Positions 23,701 to 34,427 of a stretch of DNA of 56,302 nucleotides are shown piece by piece (position 1 is the first letter of the stretch; the number at the start of each line of letters is the position of its first letter). Both the position numbers and the translations under genes were made by a program. The notes under the pieces are model-generated. The model made no database searches and was not told the origin of the DNA. It saw nothing but the letters and a program-made list of their open reading frames with translations. This DNA comes from Parachlorella kessleri (taxonomy: Eukaryota > Chlorophyta > Trebouxiophyceae > Chlorellales > Chlorellaceae), in the NCBI GenBank assembly GCA_001598975.1, contig BBXU01000499.1, positions 1 through 56,302 of the forward strand, in the 5' to 3' direction.

Positions 23701-25265
23701 CACCACGGTGTTCCCTGCCATGAGCGCGGGGCCGATCTTGGACACCGCCAGGTTGACGGGGTAGTTGAAGGGGGGGATGGTCAGCACGACACCCAGGGGC
23801 ACCTGCAGCAACACCCAGGAGAGCTTGGTTGGCTGAAGTAGGGTAGTGGGGCTACCTTGCTGAGAGTGGCGGGTTGACAAAGCGACGGGACTGGCAGTTG
23901 CCTTGGTATGGGGACGGAGGGACAGTCAGCCCATAACAACCGGCAGCATTGAGACACAACAGCCGAGGTCAGGCTGAGCGAGGGCCAACGTGCAAAATCT
24001 TACAATAGACACCGACTGGGCAACCGACCATGCAAGCGCCCCCCTGCCCCCTCCCCTTCCACCCACACCACCACCACACACCCCGCGCACACAAAGATGC
24101 CTCACTCGCACCCCGGGCCCTACCTTGGATGCCAGGCACAGCTTGGTGCGGTCCTGGCCGGGGAAGGAGTCGGAGGCCAGCAGCTTGCCCTCACCAAAGA
24201 AGCGCACACCCTCCTCAGCCGTGTAGCTGAGCAGGTCAGCGCTGCGCACCACCTCTGCACAAGGGCAAGGGTAAGTTGGGCATGGGACTCTTCCTGTGTG
24301 GAACGTGCACGGTGCCCCTCAACATGTAGTCCCATGTTGGCAGGCCAATCTGGTAACTCTCGATATGACCCAATACAGCTACTGACCAGGCAACCACAGC
24401 AACAGCCACAGCACGTCTCAATAGCCCACACCGACTGTGCAAGGAATTCCAGCTCGGGCACGGGGGAACTGCAGGGTTCCTTCGGAGGAGCACTTCCTTC
24501 CTACCAAGAAGAAGGAAACCCACCACCTCCCGCGCACCAACCTGTGTAGGCGTCTGCCGCGGGCTTGGCCACCTCCTTGACCAGCACATCAGCAATGGGC
24601 TGCGCGTTGTCGCGCATCACCTTGGCCACCTTGTGCAGGTACTCGGCGCGCTTCCATAGCGGCGTCTTGGCCCAGGACTGCAGCACCAGGGCAAAGCAGG
24701 TGGTGGAGTTTAGTCTTTGGGGCAGTAAAGAGTTGAGGTGTGAGGCTTCCACCGGGTAGCCAAGCAGGGAGGTGCTGCCAGGGTCTCGGGCCATGCTCAG
24801 GTTGACACCCCAGCCCTCCAGGCAGGTAGTCCTGAATAAACGTTTCCCTCCCGTCGACTTTACCTTTTGAGCTGCCTTCGCCGCCTTGTACACACTGTCC
24901 ACCTCCTGCTGGGTGCAGGCTGCAAAGCAGCAAGGGTGCAAGGCCGACGAGGGTTATCAGGGCAAAGGTCGCCGGTTTGGTGTGTGATCACAGAATGTTA
25001 TAGCGTCTTATCAGCATTGCAGCCCCCTAGGTAAACCAAGACCTGCCCACACTGGTGCTGCACACATGCACCACAGCCATCCACAGGACCTAGAAACGCT
25101 CTTGCCCTTGCTACACTGCTCACCTTGGACTTCAAAGGCAGTGTCGTTGGTGCTGGGATTGAGGATCTTCACAGTCTTTCCGCTGGAGCTCTCCTTCCAC
25201 TCGCCATTGATATACCACTTGTAGGCCCCGCTGGCGCCCAGGCACTGCTCGTAGAGGCCCGTCAT
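20799..25265 (-). CDS. GAPN: Non-phosphorylating glyceraldehyde-3-phosphate dehydrogenase (NADP+, ALDH11)
   Basis: Oxidises glyceraldehyde-3-phosphate to 3-phosphoglycerate with NADP+, supplying cytosolic NADPH and bypassing GAPDH/PGK. Twelve exons: 25124-25265, 24864-24919, 24542-24677, 24124-24254, 23653-23802, 23273-23458, 22863-23044, 22344-22514, 22050-22152, 21721-21792, 21274-21348, 20799-20882. Every phase matches, giving 495 residues, the plant GapN length. The active site is complete: Asn168 in PPFNYPVN, Glu263 in QMELGGK, Cys297 in SYSGQRCTAVK. GapN-type stretches include WAKTPLWKRAEYLHK, EVVRSADLLSYTAEEGVRF, WEEPFGPVLPF and NAAPARGPDHFPFQGF. No transit peptide is seen with the chosen ATG (MTGLYEQCLGASGAYKW), so it is probably cytosolic; an upstream in-frame ATG is possible. 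Introns hold several repeats. Confidence 0.96.
21045..21090. repeat. Perfect 20-bp inverted repeat
   Basis: Arms 21045-21064 and 21071-21090 are exact reverse complements around a 6-base loop (CTAGCA). It lies in the last intron of GapN and would form a strong hairpin in the pre-mRNA. The right arm is also part of a direct repeat. Confidence 0.9.
21071..21155. repeat. Two 41-bp direct repeats, period 44
   Basis: 21071-21111 and 21115-21155 are identical (starting TCGTGGCTACAGCAGGGTTG) and separated by three bases. They sit next to, and share, one arm of the hairpin in the last GapN intron. Confidence 0.9.
21528..21692. repeat. Three tandem copies of a 55-bp unit
   Basis: Units start at 21528, 21583 and 21638 (each TGCGCTTGCC...) and are nearly identical; one base differs in the third unit (GAG to GGG). 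They lie in the GapN intron between exons 10 and 11. As 55 is not a multiple of three, this is not a coding repeat. Confidence 0.92.
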
Positions 25266-25779
25266 CTTTCCTGTTAGCCAGCGGAACTGGCCTGAGGATT
25301 GGATCACGCCCCGCATAACGGAACGGCACACGCCCGCCGTTTGCAAAAAGCTCGAAGGGCGCGGGAGGGGCTGACCAAGGGGTTGACATAATGCATGGGG
25401 GGTCCTGCATGTTGGTGAGTGGGTTTTTGAGGGTACCCCCTCGCCAGGTCCCACATAGCCATCAAGGGCTGAGCAGGCCCTACTTTGTAGAAGCTGGCAA
25501 GCAATGTGAGCAGCTGTTGTACTAGCCTCACAGGATAGTCTGAATCAGTCTAGGATAGTTTGGTTGGTAAAGTACTATGGGACCATCGCACAGCTGCACT
25601 CTGTACACACACAGTGACAAGCAAAGCACAGTGGAAAGCATCTTGGATACATAAGGGTATCGCGCCGGTCAGGAGACGTGTTCACACAGCCCATATCTCT
25701 CGGTGCAAGGCTTTCTGCCCTAGGTAACGTAGCCCTTGGCTTGGGACAGAGCCCGTAATGCGTGGGCAGCCCCGTTTCA
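25266..25779. other. GapN upstream region
   Basis: 5' flank of GapN, with an upstream in-frame ATG that could extend the protein. No defined promoter motif is visible. The far side merges into the decayed F-box/LRR relic, whose 3' limit is unclear. Confidence 0.35.
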
Positions 25780-26770
25780 GACGTCTCCTGTCCAAGGCCA
25801 CCAGGCTGAGGATCAGAATGATTTCCAGCTGGTAGGACTGCCAGCACTGCGGCAGCTTTTCAGGTGCCCTTCTCTAGCTGCACATGCTGCTGCCAGGAGC
25901 TGTCAGCTGGTTACGAAACATCCGCAGCCGGCAGTTGCCAAGGTCCAGCCATTGCACCGCTGGAAGACGCGGCCATCCAGAGACCCGTGATCACCCTGTC
26001 CACAAAGCGAGGCTGCTGAGTAGGTCAAGCACCTCGAGGCTGCCTCCCTCCAGGAGCTAACCCAAGGGCTCTGTTGTGGCGGCATTACCCCTGTAGGTGC
26101 AACCACTGCACCCGGTAGAAGTGTTGCTCCATCCAGATGCCAAGCAATATCCCATTCTTGCATGGTTGTGGAGGTCCCCTGCAGGTCTCCCCAACGCGAT
26201 ACTGCCTGTACATCACTAGGCCGGCACAGCAAGGCACAGAAGACTGTCAGCTGAGTGTTGCAGACAAGCTGTGAACCGGCGACCGAGGTACTGAGAATTT
26301 CCCGCTGAAAGCTTTCCAAAGGCCCGTTGTCACCCACTCCAGCAAAAGCAATCTGAAGGGGGCAAGTCATGAGCGTGTGCAGCACTCTGCTCACCTATGG
26401 CCAAAGACCCCATCTGCAAGGTCGATGTGTACCTCTTGACCAACCCTGGCTTCTGAGGTGCCCTTGTTGCGTAGTAACAGACAAGTCTGCCAAGCAGTCA
26501 CTCGCGCAGGTTGTAAGTGGCAGGGTTCCTTTCTTTGCCTTTGACCTTACTAGGAAAACCGCAGGCCACCAGTGCCACCAGATGCACGTGTCGGCCTCAC
26601 CTGACTTGGGGCTCAGCAGGCAGCTGATGGCGATTATTAAGAAAGGAGGGCACGGCTGCACCATCCGCCAGCGCCACCAGGGGTGCTGCTGCAGTTGGCA
26701 TGCCCAGCCCAGGCCCAGCCAAGACGTACGCATCATTGACGAGGGTCCTGGGCCCCTTAAGGCAAGCACT
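25780..26770 (-). pseudogene. Decayed F-box/LRR relic
   Basis: A strongly diverged minus-strand copy of the family found at 43-52 kb. Reading across frames, CPPFLIIAISCLLSPKS (just before a GTGAGG donor at 26600) corresponds to the F-box PAELIDAIGSLLSLRD. After a roughly 340-base intron, TQLTVFCALLCRPSDVQAV corresponds to LRLTSCCALLWRRTDVAAS. YRVQWLHLQG corresponds to ALQHLHLPG, and LPAVQWLDLGNCRLRMF to LPALRSLDLGSCQLRGV. The pieces are in different frames and separated by stops, so no full protein is possible. Boundaries are approximate. The orientation is opposite to the right-hand array. Confidence 0.6.
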
Positions 26771-27389
26771 CCAGGGTTAGGATAAGCCCTGGCTGCTGGA
26801 AAGCTAGAAAGCGGCTACATTTAAAGCTCCACAGCACCTCCTTGAAGCTCTGCCAGGAGAAAGGGAGCCTTCTTGGTTGGAGGGCTCCCCAACTCCTGCC
26901 TAACCAGTGTCGCCCGACTGCTAACAGGTGAACTTGAAGTGCGTGCCACCCAGGGTGCAGTCATGGGGTGCAGTCCATTCTTTCGAAAGCTGGGCGGCCT
27001 TCGGAAAGTAAGCCTCCAGCATCGGTTACAGAGGAGCAGAGGAGCCGGCAAGACTAGTCACCTGAAGTCACCCCTAAGGAACTTGTTGGAAACAAACCTG
27101 TTGAGCAAAATCATCGCACCGAGTCCACAGATGAACCGAGTGGCTGACAGGCCCCTACACAATATCGTGTCAAGGCTCCTGCACGTCATATCACACAAGT
27201 AGGAACTGCTTAGGCCGCTGGTGGCTGGTCCGCCATCATCTAGTCGGCACACCAGCGCGCCAGCACTGCGCCCAGGCTCTCCCGCTGTTTTCTCACTTGT
27301 TGGTCTCACTCAGGTCTCAATTGTCTTTCCTGATTGTTCATATTTCCGGGCAACAGGGGTTATAGTACTGCCAGGCTCTCCCATTTTCT
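26771..27389. other. Intergenic, 5' flank of the first helical paralogue
   Basis: No gene is recognised. A plus-strand frame near 26930-27008 ends at a GTAAGC donor and could be a stray exon, but nothing joins it convincingly. From about 27270 the sequence is partly similar to the flank of the second paralogue (near 30490-30530). Confidence 0.35.
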
Positions 27390-28701
27390 ATGCTGGTGCG
27401 CAGTACGGCCAGGCCATGGCGTTGGCATGGAGGAAGGGTAGGCCTGCTACAGGTCAGGTCAGGTTCAACGAGGCCCAGAAACTCGCTGGTGCTCTGCAGC
27501 AAGGTGAGAGATGGGGGGCTCGTGATCAATGAGCGACTGGTTTTGCAAGTTTTCAGCTATCACTCAAGATAGCAGATCGCTTGGAATCGATCCATGGCTT
27601 GCAAGCAGCTGTATGACCGGACGTTGTTGTGGACTGCAAACCCTGCGGTAACATGCCTGGCTGTTTGCTGTGTAACAAATCACAGGCACCCAGGGAGGAG
27701 CCCTCCCTGCACCCGCGGCTACGCCGACTGCTAGACGCGGATCCACAGCTGGCAAGTTTAGCCAAGGAGAACCCGCGCTTGCTACAGTCACTGGTAAGTT
27801 GGCTAAGGGCGTGGTTTGCTTATGCTGCGTGTGAGAACTCCTGGATAGCAAGCTGGTAAGGGAGAGAATATCACCCACAAACCCGCTGCACTGCGAGAGC
27901 TATGGGTTGTTGCCGGCAGCTTGGTAGCAAGATGTGCAAGGCTCTTCCTATGCTGCGCTGGCTGTCAGCGTTGCCACTGCTTTTGTATTCTGCAGAACCA
28001 GTGGAGTGGCCGAGTGCAAGGTGGCGGGAAGCAGAACTCTCGGAGGCAGGTGGGCTAGGCATGCTGGTTATCGGTGACAGGCGATGGTGTTTGCGTGTCG
28101 GCCTGAGTGAGTTGCGGGCCGTCTTGTGATGATGCGGTGTGCTGGGTCACACCTGGCCTAGGGTGCACCAAGCTTTCACGGTATAATGCAGAATTAGCTC
28201 ATGTTCATGCAGGAAGCCTCGCTTAAAGGGCTCTACATCTCTATGATCGCACAAGCCAGGTCCTACAGCGTGGTTGCAGAGCTGCTCCGGTCAGCAATCA
28301 GCCAAAGCACAGCAAGTGTGGTGACCCTGGGCGCTGCGTTTGACCGACTGCGAGCCCTCCGTGCACGAAACAGGCATGGCAATCGCGAGCAGCTGGAGGG
28401 AGCCTGCGAGTTGGCTTTGAAGGAAGCGCTGCAGCGGCTGGCAGATGCTGACCTGCGCTCCCTGGCAACGCTGGCTAGGGCGGTATACCAGCTGGGGGTG
28501 CCAGTTCCGCAGGAGGAGCAGCAGCGTATCGTGTCCAAGTTCGTCAGCTTGGTGACAACCTTGCAAGATCGCCCTGCAGAAAAAACCAAGCCGGGGCACC
28601 CTCAACTCAAACCAGGTTGGGTGCAGGTTAAGCTCTCCAAGCAAGGAACACGTGCGGCCGCTGGCACTGGTGTTGCAGCGGAGCGCGCTGACAGCTGCAG
28701 C

Positions 28702-28734
<33 letters not shown>

Positions 28735-29905
28735 GACAATGGCTCTGGGCAGCCACTTCTGGCGCAACATGGCATGGGCGAGCTCACCGACACGGTGCAA
28801 AGAGATCAAGAAGACCAGAGCATCTCAAACTTCGTGTGGGCTATCCTTAGCAACGCACAATGGCAGCTTTCCGATGAACAGCTGGCAGCACTCATCGAGT
28901 GCGTCCGCCTTCAGCCCATGCGCCTACCACTGCACAATACACAAGTCTTGGTAGGGCTGGTGCGGAATGCTGCCATCCGTGGGGAGGCGGCGGTCAGACC
29001 GTACGCAGAGGAGGGTGGGGTTGCTGAAGTCTTGCTACATCGGGTGCTGCAACAGATCAGCTCGATGGAGGAGCGCCAGTGCTCCGATGCCCTCATGAGG
29101 TGAGCAGCTAGTGCCCCTTTGCTGACACCTGGCAGCTTCCCTAGCCCAGTGCATGGTCTGCAGCAGTTGTGCCAGTAGTCAACAAGTTGTGTGTGTCGAA
29201 TCCACTTTGCCACTGGCTTTGGGCCCGCACTCCCCGGGCAGTTGCTTATGCCGCACCTCCCCTTCCACCCCATGCTGCAGCATCGGCACGCTGCAGCTGA
29301 GGTTCCCGCCAGGCACCCTCGCAGCCCTGGTTGAGCGGGCGCGCGGGGACCTGGAGTCAATCTCCCCGCAGCCAAGGAAGGCCGTTGATCGTGGAGGACG
29401 CTTGCGTGGCATTTGTAATATCTTCCATGGCCTGTCTTGTACCATGAACATGGCCCCTGAGGAGTGCCGCGCTGCCCTAGAGCTCCCAGCGGCGCAGGAC
29501 TTGGCCCAGGAGTTTCTTGCTCTGGTCAAGGCCCCACAGGATTGTAAGGAATGGGTTGCCATGCTTGCTGCCTGCTGTGTGTTGGGATTCAACGCGCCAG
29601 TAGGCAGCCGGCAGTTGCCCCTGCGGGTGAGTCTCTTACAGCACTTGCCTGCTATGCGCGAAAAGTTGAGTTTGTATGAAGGCATAGACGTACTGGTTGC
29701 ACTAGGGCACGTATATGGGCTGCCGAGCAGGGGTGGGCTGGCGGCGGAGCTTGAGCCCTACCGCAACGACCTGGTGCACCTAGCATGCGGGAGACAGAAA
29801 GCCATTCAGCAAGATGCCCGCCTCCTGGAGGACTGGCGGGAGCAGGAGCAAAACAGGAGCATAAATTTGGTGCAGATCCTTGAGGCATATGCAAGTTTGC
29901 TTTGA
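27390..29905 (+). CDS. Helical paralogue A, unknown function
   Basis: Five exons join in phase: 27390-27503, 27686-27793, 27996-28049, 28213-29099, 29281-29905; 595 residues. The same exon structure recurs in the gene at 30594-34427. The N-terminus is Arg-, Trp- and Ser-rich (MLVRSTARPWRWHGGRVGLL) and could target an organelle (inference). Exon 2 reads LRRLLDADPQLASLAKENPR. Exon 4 is alpha-helical: FDRLRALRARNR, LADADLRSLATLARAVYQL, NFVWAILSNAQWQL and QVLVGLVRNAA, with a Ser run in the middle. Exon 5 ends with a leucine-rich helical part, LEAYASLL. The repeated helical units resemble algal organellar RNA-binding helical-repeat proteins only loosely. I cannot name the family. The ATG is the first in the conserved frame. 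Confidence 0.68.
28693..28735. repeat. AGC trinucleotide run
   Basis: An almost pure AGC/CAG run encodes about 12 serines in exon 4 of paralogue A. Paralogue B has a Ser/Gly/Thr-rich stretch at this place instead, so the run expanded after the duplication (inference). Confidence 0.85.
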
Positions 29906-30593
29906 ACATTTTCTGTTGGGGCGAGTGCAGACTGGGACGCTGCTGGACAGCATTGTTGGTAAAGCTGTCGGATGTAACATAGCGGCTTACAGCAGCTGCA
30001 CTTGACTGGAGCAGTTGCGGTTCTTGGAAATGGTTTAGGGTTATGCTGTGCTTGTTGACACGCAGGGGCAGCAGTTGTAGCAGTTGTAGCGGCTGTATGC
30101 CCCCTTGACGTTGGAAGAGGCATGCAGTGATAGCTGCATGGATGTACAGCCTACTGATGCGTCATGAGACGATTTGTCTGCACAGGTTGACATATCCACT
30201 CCGTAGGCTTGCACAGGAGATCCATCTCTTGTTTCATCCATTAATTGACTGGCGGTGTCTGAGAGCAAGGGCAGCTTTGCTAGTTGTTTTGTAAGCTGTG
30301 TTACTTGGACCACCGTGTACTAGTTCTGTGGCCGAGGTGCCCAACGCACTTGTAAGCCGCACTCAGCGCACGTTCGGGTGGGACACACCGTGCATAAGTC
30401 CTAGAGGCCGTGGCAAGCAGGCCGTCCAGACAAGGGAGCCTTCAGCACTATCCAAGAGCTCTGATTGCGCTTCCTGTTAGGAAGGGCAGCGCGCCTTGGC
30501 CCGGGATCTCCCGCGGTTTAGTCTTGCCTGTCCGTCAGGTAGCAGCTTGATCCCCTGTCAGTCTTAGAGATATTCCCAAGGCTTTTGACAACC
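29906..30593. other. Spacer between the two paralogues
   Basis: Holds the 3' flank of paralogue A (TGTAA near 30288) and the 5' flank of paralogue B. The last roughly 100 bases resemble the 5' flank of paralogue A, showing the duplication included upstream DNA. No gene seen. Confidence 0.45.
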
Positions 30594-33500
30594 ATGATCG
30601 TGCGCGACTCGATCAGGCCATGGCATCATCTCCAAGGGGGCAGGGTTGGCCTGTTGCGGGATAGGTCAGCTGCACCGAGGCCCAGGACCTCGCTGGTGCT
30701 TTGCAGCAAGGTGAGGGGTCAGGGCTTCCGACCAAGGGGAAGAAGACGTTTGGTCAAGTCTACCGGCAATGGTCGAGAGCTCTGCAGCTTGAGTTACTGA
30801 CTGATGCCTTGGTAGTCTGACCAGGTGTTTGGGTCTGTTGGGGTAAAACACTAAAGGGCTCAAACCCTGCTTCAGACAGCCTTGGGACAATCCAGCCGTA
30901 TCCCGCTTTGCAGGCACCCAGGGAGGCGCCCCCACTGCACCCTCACGTACGTCGGATGCTGGAAGCGGATCCGCACCTAGCAAGTTTGGTGAAGGAGAAC
31001 CCTCGCTTGCTCCAAGAGTTGGGCCTGATGGTGAGCGAACCGACCATGGGGATGGACTGCACTGCTTTGAACCAATGTAAGTTCCGTAAGGACGCAAGCT
31101 GCACCAAAGACTACTCCCAAAAGCAAGCCGTTGGATTATGTCATATCTTTGGCAAGCCCTGACGAGGCTGATGGTATTTGTTTAACCCTCTCAGTACGAA
31201 GCGACCACCCAGTGGTCGCATGACTGTTTTGGGCACCCAAGCCCCGTCCGATGGGCTTTTCGGGCCCGCCAAGAAGCGGCTGTTTCCTTACTCGATAAGG
31301 AACACGGCCATATATCTCACGCTCGGAAATTTGCTCTATATACGTTTGAAGCGTGATAGACATCTTACCCATTCAAGGCATGTGAGCGACATGTGACATG
31401 CCGGCGTGGTATCGCTACTCTCCCGAGCCCCCAGGCTACTGATAAGTATTATTTATACATATTTGAACTCAAAAACATTTATTTCAACCTATACCGGCGC
31501 CCGGTGAGGTCGCTTGTGACCGGCGGGAGCGCTTTGGCGCCTTTTGCCCCTTCCAGTATTGTCAGACGCCATCAGGAGACCCGTAACACGCTAGTAAATC
31601 GTTTTTGTACATAATTACCGCATAGAAGATGGAGGAGGTGGTTGCTGGCCTGTGAGGAGTGCTCTTTCAGGTGGATGGCATGCTGGGCATGTCACTGAAG
31701 TTTGGTGGAGGCACCCTCAGCCTAGACGGCGTTTTATTAGAAGGCGCTCTGCCACTGAACGTGTTATTGGACCTAGTTGTTGTGCAGAAACTGGCCGGCC
31801 AAAAAGTTTCAGTCTTGGGGGCACGCTGCATGGATGCATGCCATCCGGCCGGCATGCCTCGCGTAAGGAGATGACAAAGCGAATAAACGCGCACCACCTC
31901 AGTCAGCCGCTCTATGGGTCCATACTGTTTGTACACGTCAGCACGGGCCTATCGGAGGCCCGCTGGGGAGCCTGCGACTGGGGTTACTGAAGGGGGTACA
32001 AGAATGAGGCACGAAATGGTGCGATTAGACCCGCGATCAGGGTAGCAACGGAGCCAGAAGGCTGCCGGTGGACGTTTGGGGACCTTTAGAATCTATCGCA
32101 AGCCTGCTGCCCCAGTGCCCAGAGCGTTAGTAGGCAGAAACTGTTCAAGGCACCATCAGCGCCATTTGGCTGTGGATGGGGGCATGCGAGGCCCAATGGG
32201 CACCGCCATGGCTCCCAGCCTAACCTCCTATAGCTTGTGAAGGGCCGTGCTGAGTTTGGTGGGAAGGTGTGGCGTTTGGGCGCTATTACTAGCCAGAAAA
32301 CGCAGCCCTACCGATACAGAATCGGCCAGATTAAATCCGTGTCGAAAGGGTTAAGGGTGGACAGGGAGCATAAGCTCTTCGCTTGGCTGTACTGGCTGCA
32401 AACGCTGCCTCTCCTTCGTTGCAGACGAAGGGTCAAGGGCACGGTGGCGTGAGGCAGAAAGCGCAGAACAAGGTGAGCCTGCACAGGGCTTAGTTCAAGT
32501 GTACAACTGGGAATGAACAACGTACTGCCTGCTAGTAGCCACGCATTTCTGTGAGTGTGTAGGATGTAAACCGGCATGTGCGTGTGAGGCATGGGGCTTT
32601 GGCAGGTTTGTAAGCATCATTATGAAAGCTTGCAGGAAGGGTATCTAAGAAGTGTCTATGTTTCAGCGATAGCCCAAGCCAGGTCCTACAGTGAGATTAC
32701 AGCGCTGCTTCAGTCGGCAGTCAGCCAGGGTGCAGCCAGCGTGGTGACCTCGGGAGCTGCCTTTGACCGACTGCGGGCCCTTCAGGCGAGGAGCCGGCCA
32801 GGCAGTCACGAGGAACTGCGGGCAGCGTCTCAGCTGGCCCTGGAGGAAATGCTCCGGCGGCTGCCAGATGCTGACCTCCGCTCCCTGGCAACGCTGGCTA
32901 GGGCAGCCTACCGTCTCAACCTGCCAGTACCTGAGGAGGAGCAGCAGCGCATCCTGTCCCTGTTCATCAGTCTGGTGAGAGCCTCGCAAGGTCGCCATGC
33001 TGCACAGGCCAAGCTGGGGCCGCCCCCGCCCAAGCCGGGCTGGGTGAAGATCAAGCTCTCCAAGCAAGGCCCTGCAACAGGGGTTGCAGAGGGGCACAGC
33101 AGCGACAGCAGCATGACCAGCAGCAACGGCACACCAGCGGCAATCAAGTCTACTGCTGCCAGTGGTGGCAGCACTGGCAGCACCAGCGGCTCTGCGCAGC
33201 CCAAAGGAGTGCATTTGCGCGTAGACGAGCAAAGTAGTGCGAGCAGGGAGCTTTTACAGGATAACCAGAATATTGCCAACTTTGTGTGGGCCACGCTCAG
33301 CAATTACCAGTGGGAGCTGCAGGAGGGGCAGCTGGCAGCCCTGATGCAGTGTGTACAGCAGCAGCCCATGGAGGACCCGCTGCCATGTACACAGGTCTTG
33401 GTGGGTCTGGTGCGGTATGCTGCCAGCCGGGGAAGCGCAGCGGTCAGGCCCTTCACGCAGGAAGGAGGGACAGCTGAAGCATTGCTGTACAGGATATTGC

Positions 33501-34427
33501 CGCATCTGAGCATGCTAAACAGACAGCATTGCTCTGATACCCTCATGAGGTGAGAAGCTAGAGCACTGCGCGCTAGAGGCCAGCCATTTGTTGTGGCAGA
33601 GGAGGTCGGAGATCAAAAGCAGCCTCACTGTCCACTGCTTGTGAGCTGCACCTTCCTTAGCCATGTGCATGACCTCCAGTGCTAGCTGCTCTGTTGATGT
33701 TACCATGTTTGTTACATCCCTGCCACTAGGTCTTGCCTCCCACACATTAGCAATGTGCCCGTGGAAACTTGTTGTCCCTTCTACTACATGGTGCAGCATA
33801 GGCATGCTGCAGCTGACGTGTCCACCAGGCACAGTCGCAGCCCTGGTTGAGCAAGCGCTATTGGATCTGGCAGCAAACTCAGCGCAGCCAAGGGACGCTG
33901 TTGACCGTGGGATCCGCTTGCGTAGCATTTGCAAGCTCTTACATAGCCTGTCGAGTGCAGTGGACCTGTTTCCTGAAGAGTGCCGCACTGTTTTAGAGCA
34001 GCCGGCAGCGCGGGGCTTGGCCCAGGAGTTTGTCACTCTGGTCAAGGGACCCCAGGATTGTGAGGAGTGGGTTGACATGCTAGTTGCCTGCTGCTACTTG
34101 GGATTCAACGTGCCAGTAGGCGGCCAGCAGACGCCGCTGCGGGAGAGTCTGCTGGCGCACCTACCTGCTATGAGTACGAGCGGCAAATTAAAAGTGTATC
34201 AAAGTCTCGATGTACTGCTTGCGCTGGGGCTTGTGTACGGGCTGCCGGACAGGGATGGGCTGGCGGCGGAGCTAGAGCCGTACCGCAAGAGCTTGGCGCG
34301 CCTAGCACGCGGGGCCCTGAGGGCCATAGATTTGAAAGCTGGCGTTTTGGAGGACTGGCGGGCCAGTCGGCAGAGGGAGAGCAATAATATGTTGCCAGTC
34401 CTCAAGGCATACGCAAGTTTGCTGTAA
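30594..34427 (+). CDS. Helical paralogue B, unknown function
   Basis: Tandem paralogue of the gene at 27390-29905, with exons 30594-30710, 30914-31030, 32425-32472, 32636-33549 and 33797-34427; 608 residues, all in phase. Conserved blocks are MIVRDSIRPW, VRRMLEADPHLASLVKENPR, AFDRLRALQAR, LPDADLRSLATLARAAYRL, NFVWATLSNYQWEL, QVLVGLVRYAASRG, MLQLTCPPGTVAALVEQ and ECRTVLEQPAARGLAQEFV. No disabling change is seen, so both copies look functional. Intron 2 is 1394 bases instead of about 200 because it holds a piggyBac-like element. Removing the element and one TTAA leaves 225 bases, close to the 202 in paralogue A. Family and function are unknown. Confidence 0.68.
31186..32350. mobile_element. piggyBac-like non-autonomous element
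   Basis: A 1165-bp insert flanked by TTAA on both sides (31182-31185 and 32351-32354), the exact target duplication of piggyBac elements. The ends are imperfect inverted repeats: CCCTCTCAGTACG on the left, CCCTTTCGACACG on the right (reverse complement), 9 of 13 matching. A GCGACCAC/GTGGTCGC hairpin (31201-31219) lies near the left end and a CCGAT...ATCGG hairpin near the right. An AT-rich stretch (31440-31500) contrasts with the host intron. No transposase is recognisable; short open frames look random. It is probably a non-autonomous or decayed copy. It sits wholly within intron 2 of paralogue B. Confidence 0.75.

Noticed and set aside
31652..31990. Open frame inside the piggyBac-like element as transposase
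   Set aside because: No catalytic-domain motif or Cys-rich C-terminus is recognisable, and it is only 112 codons.
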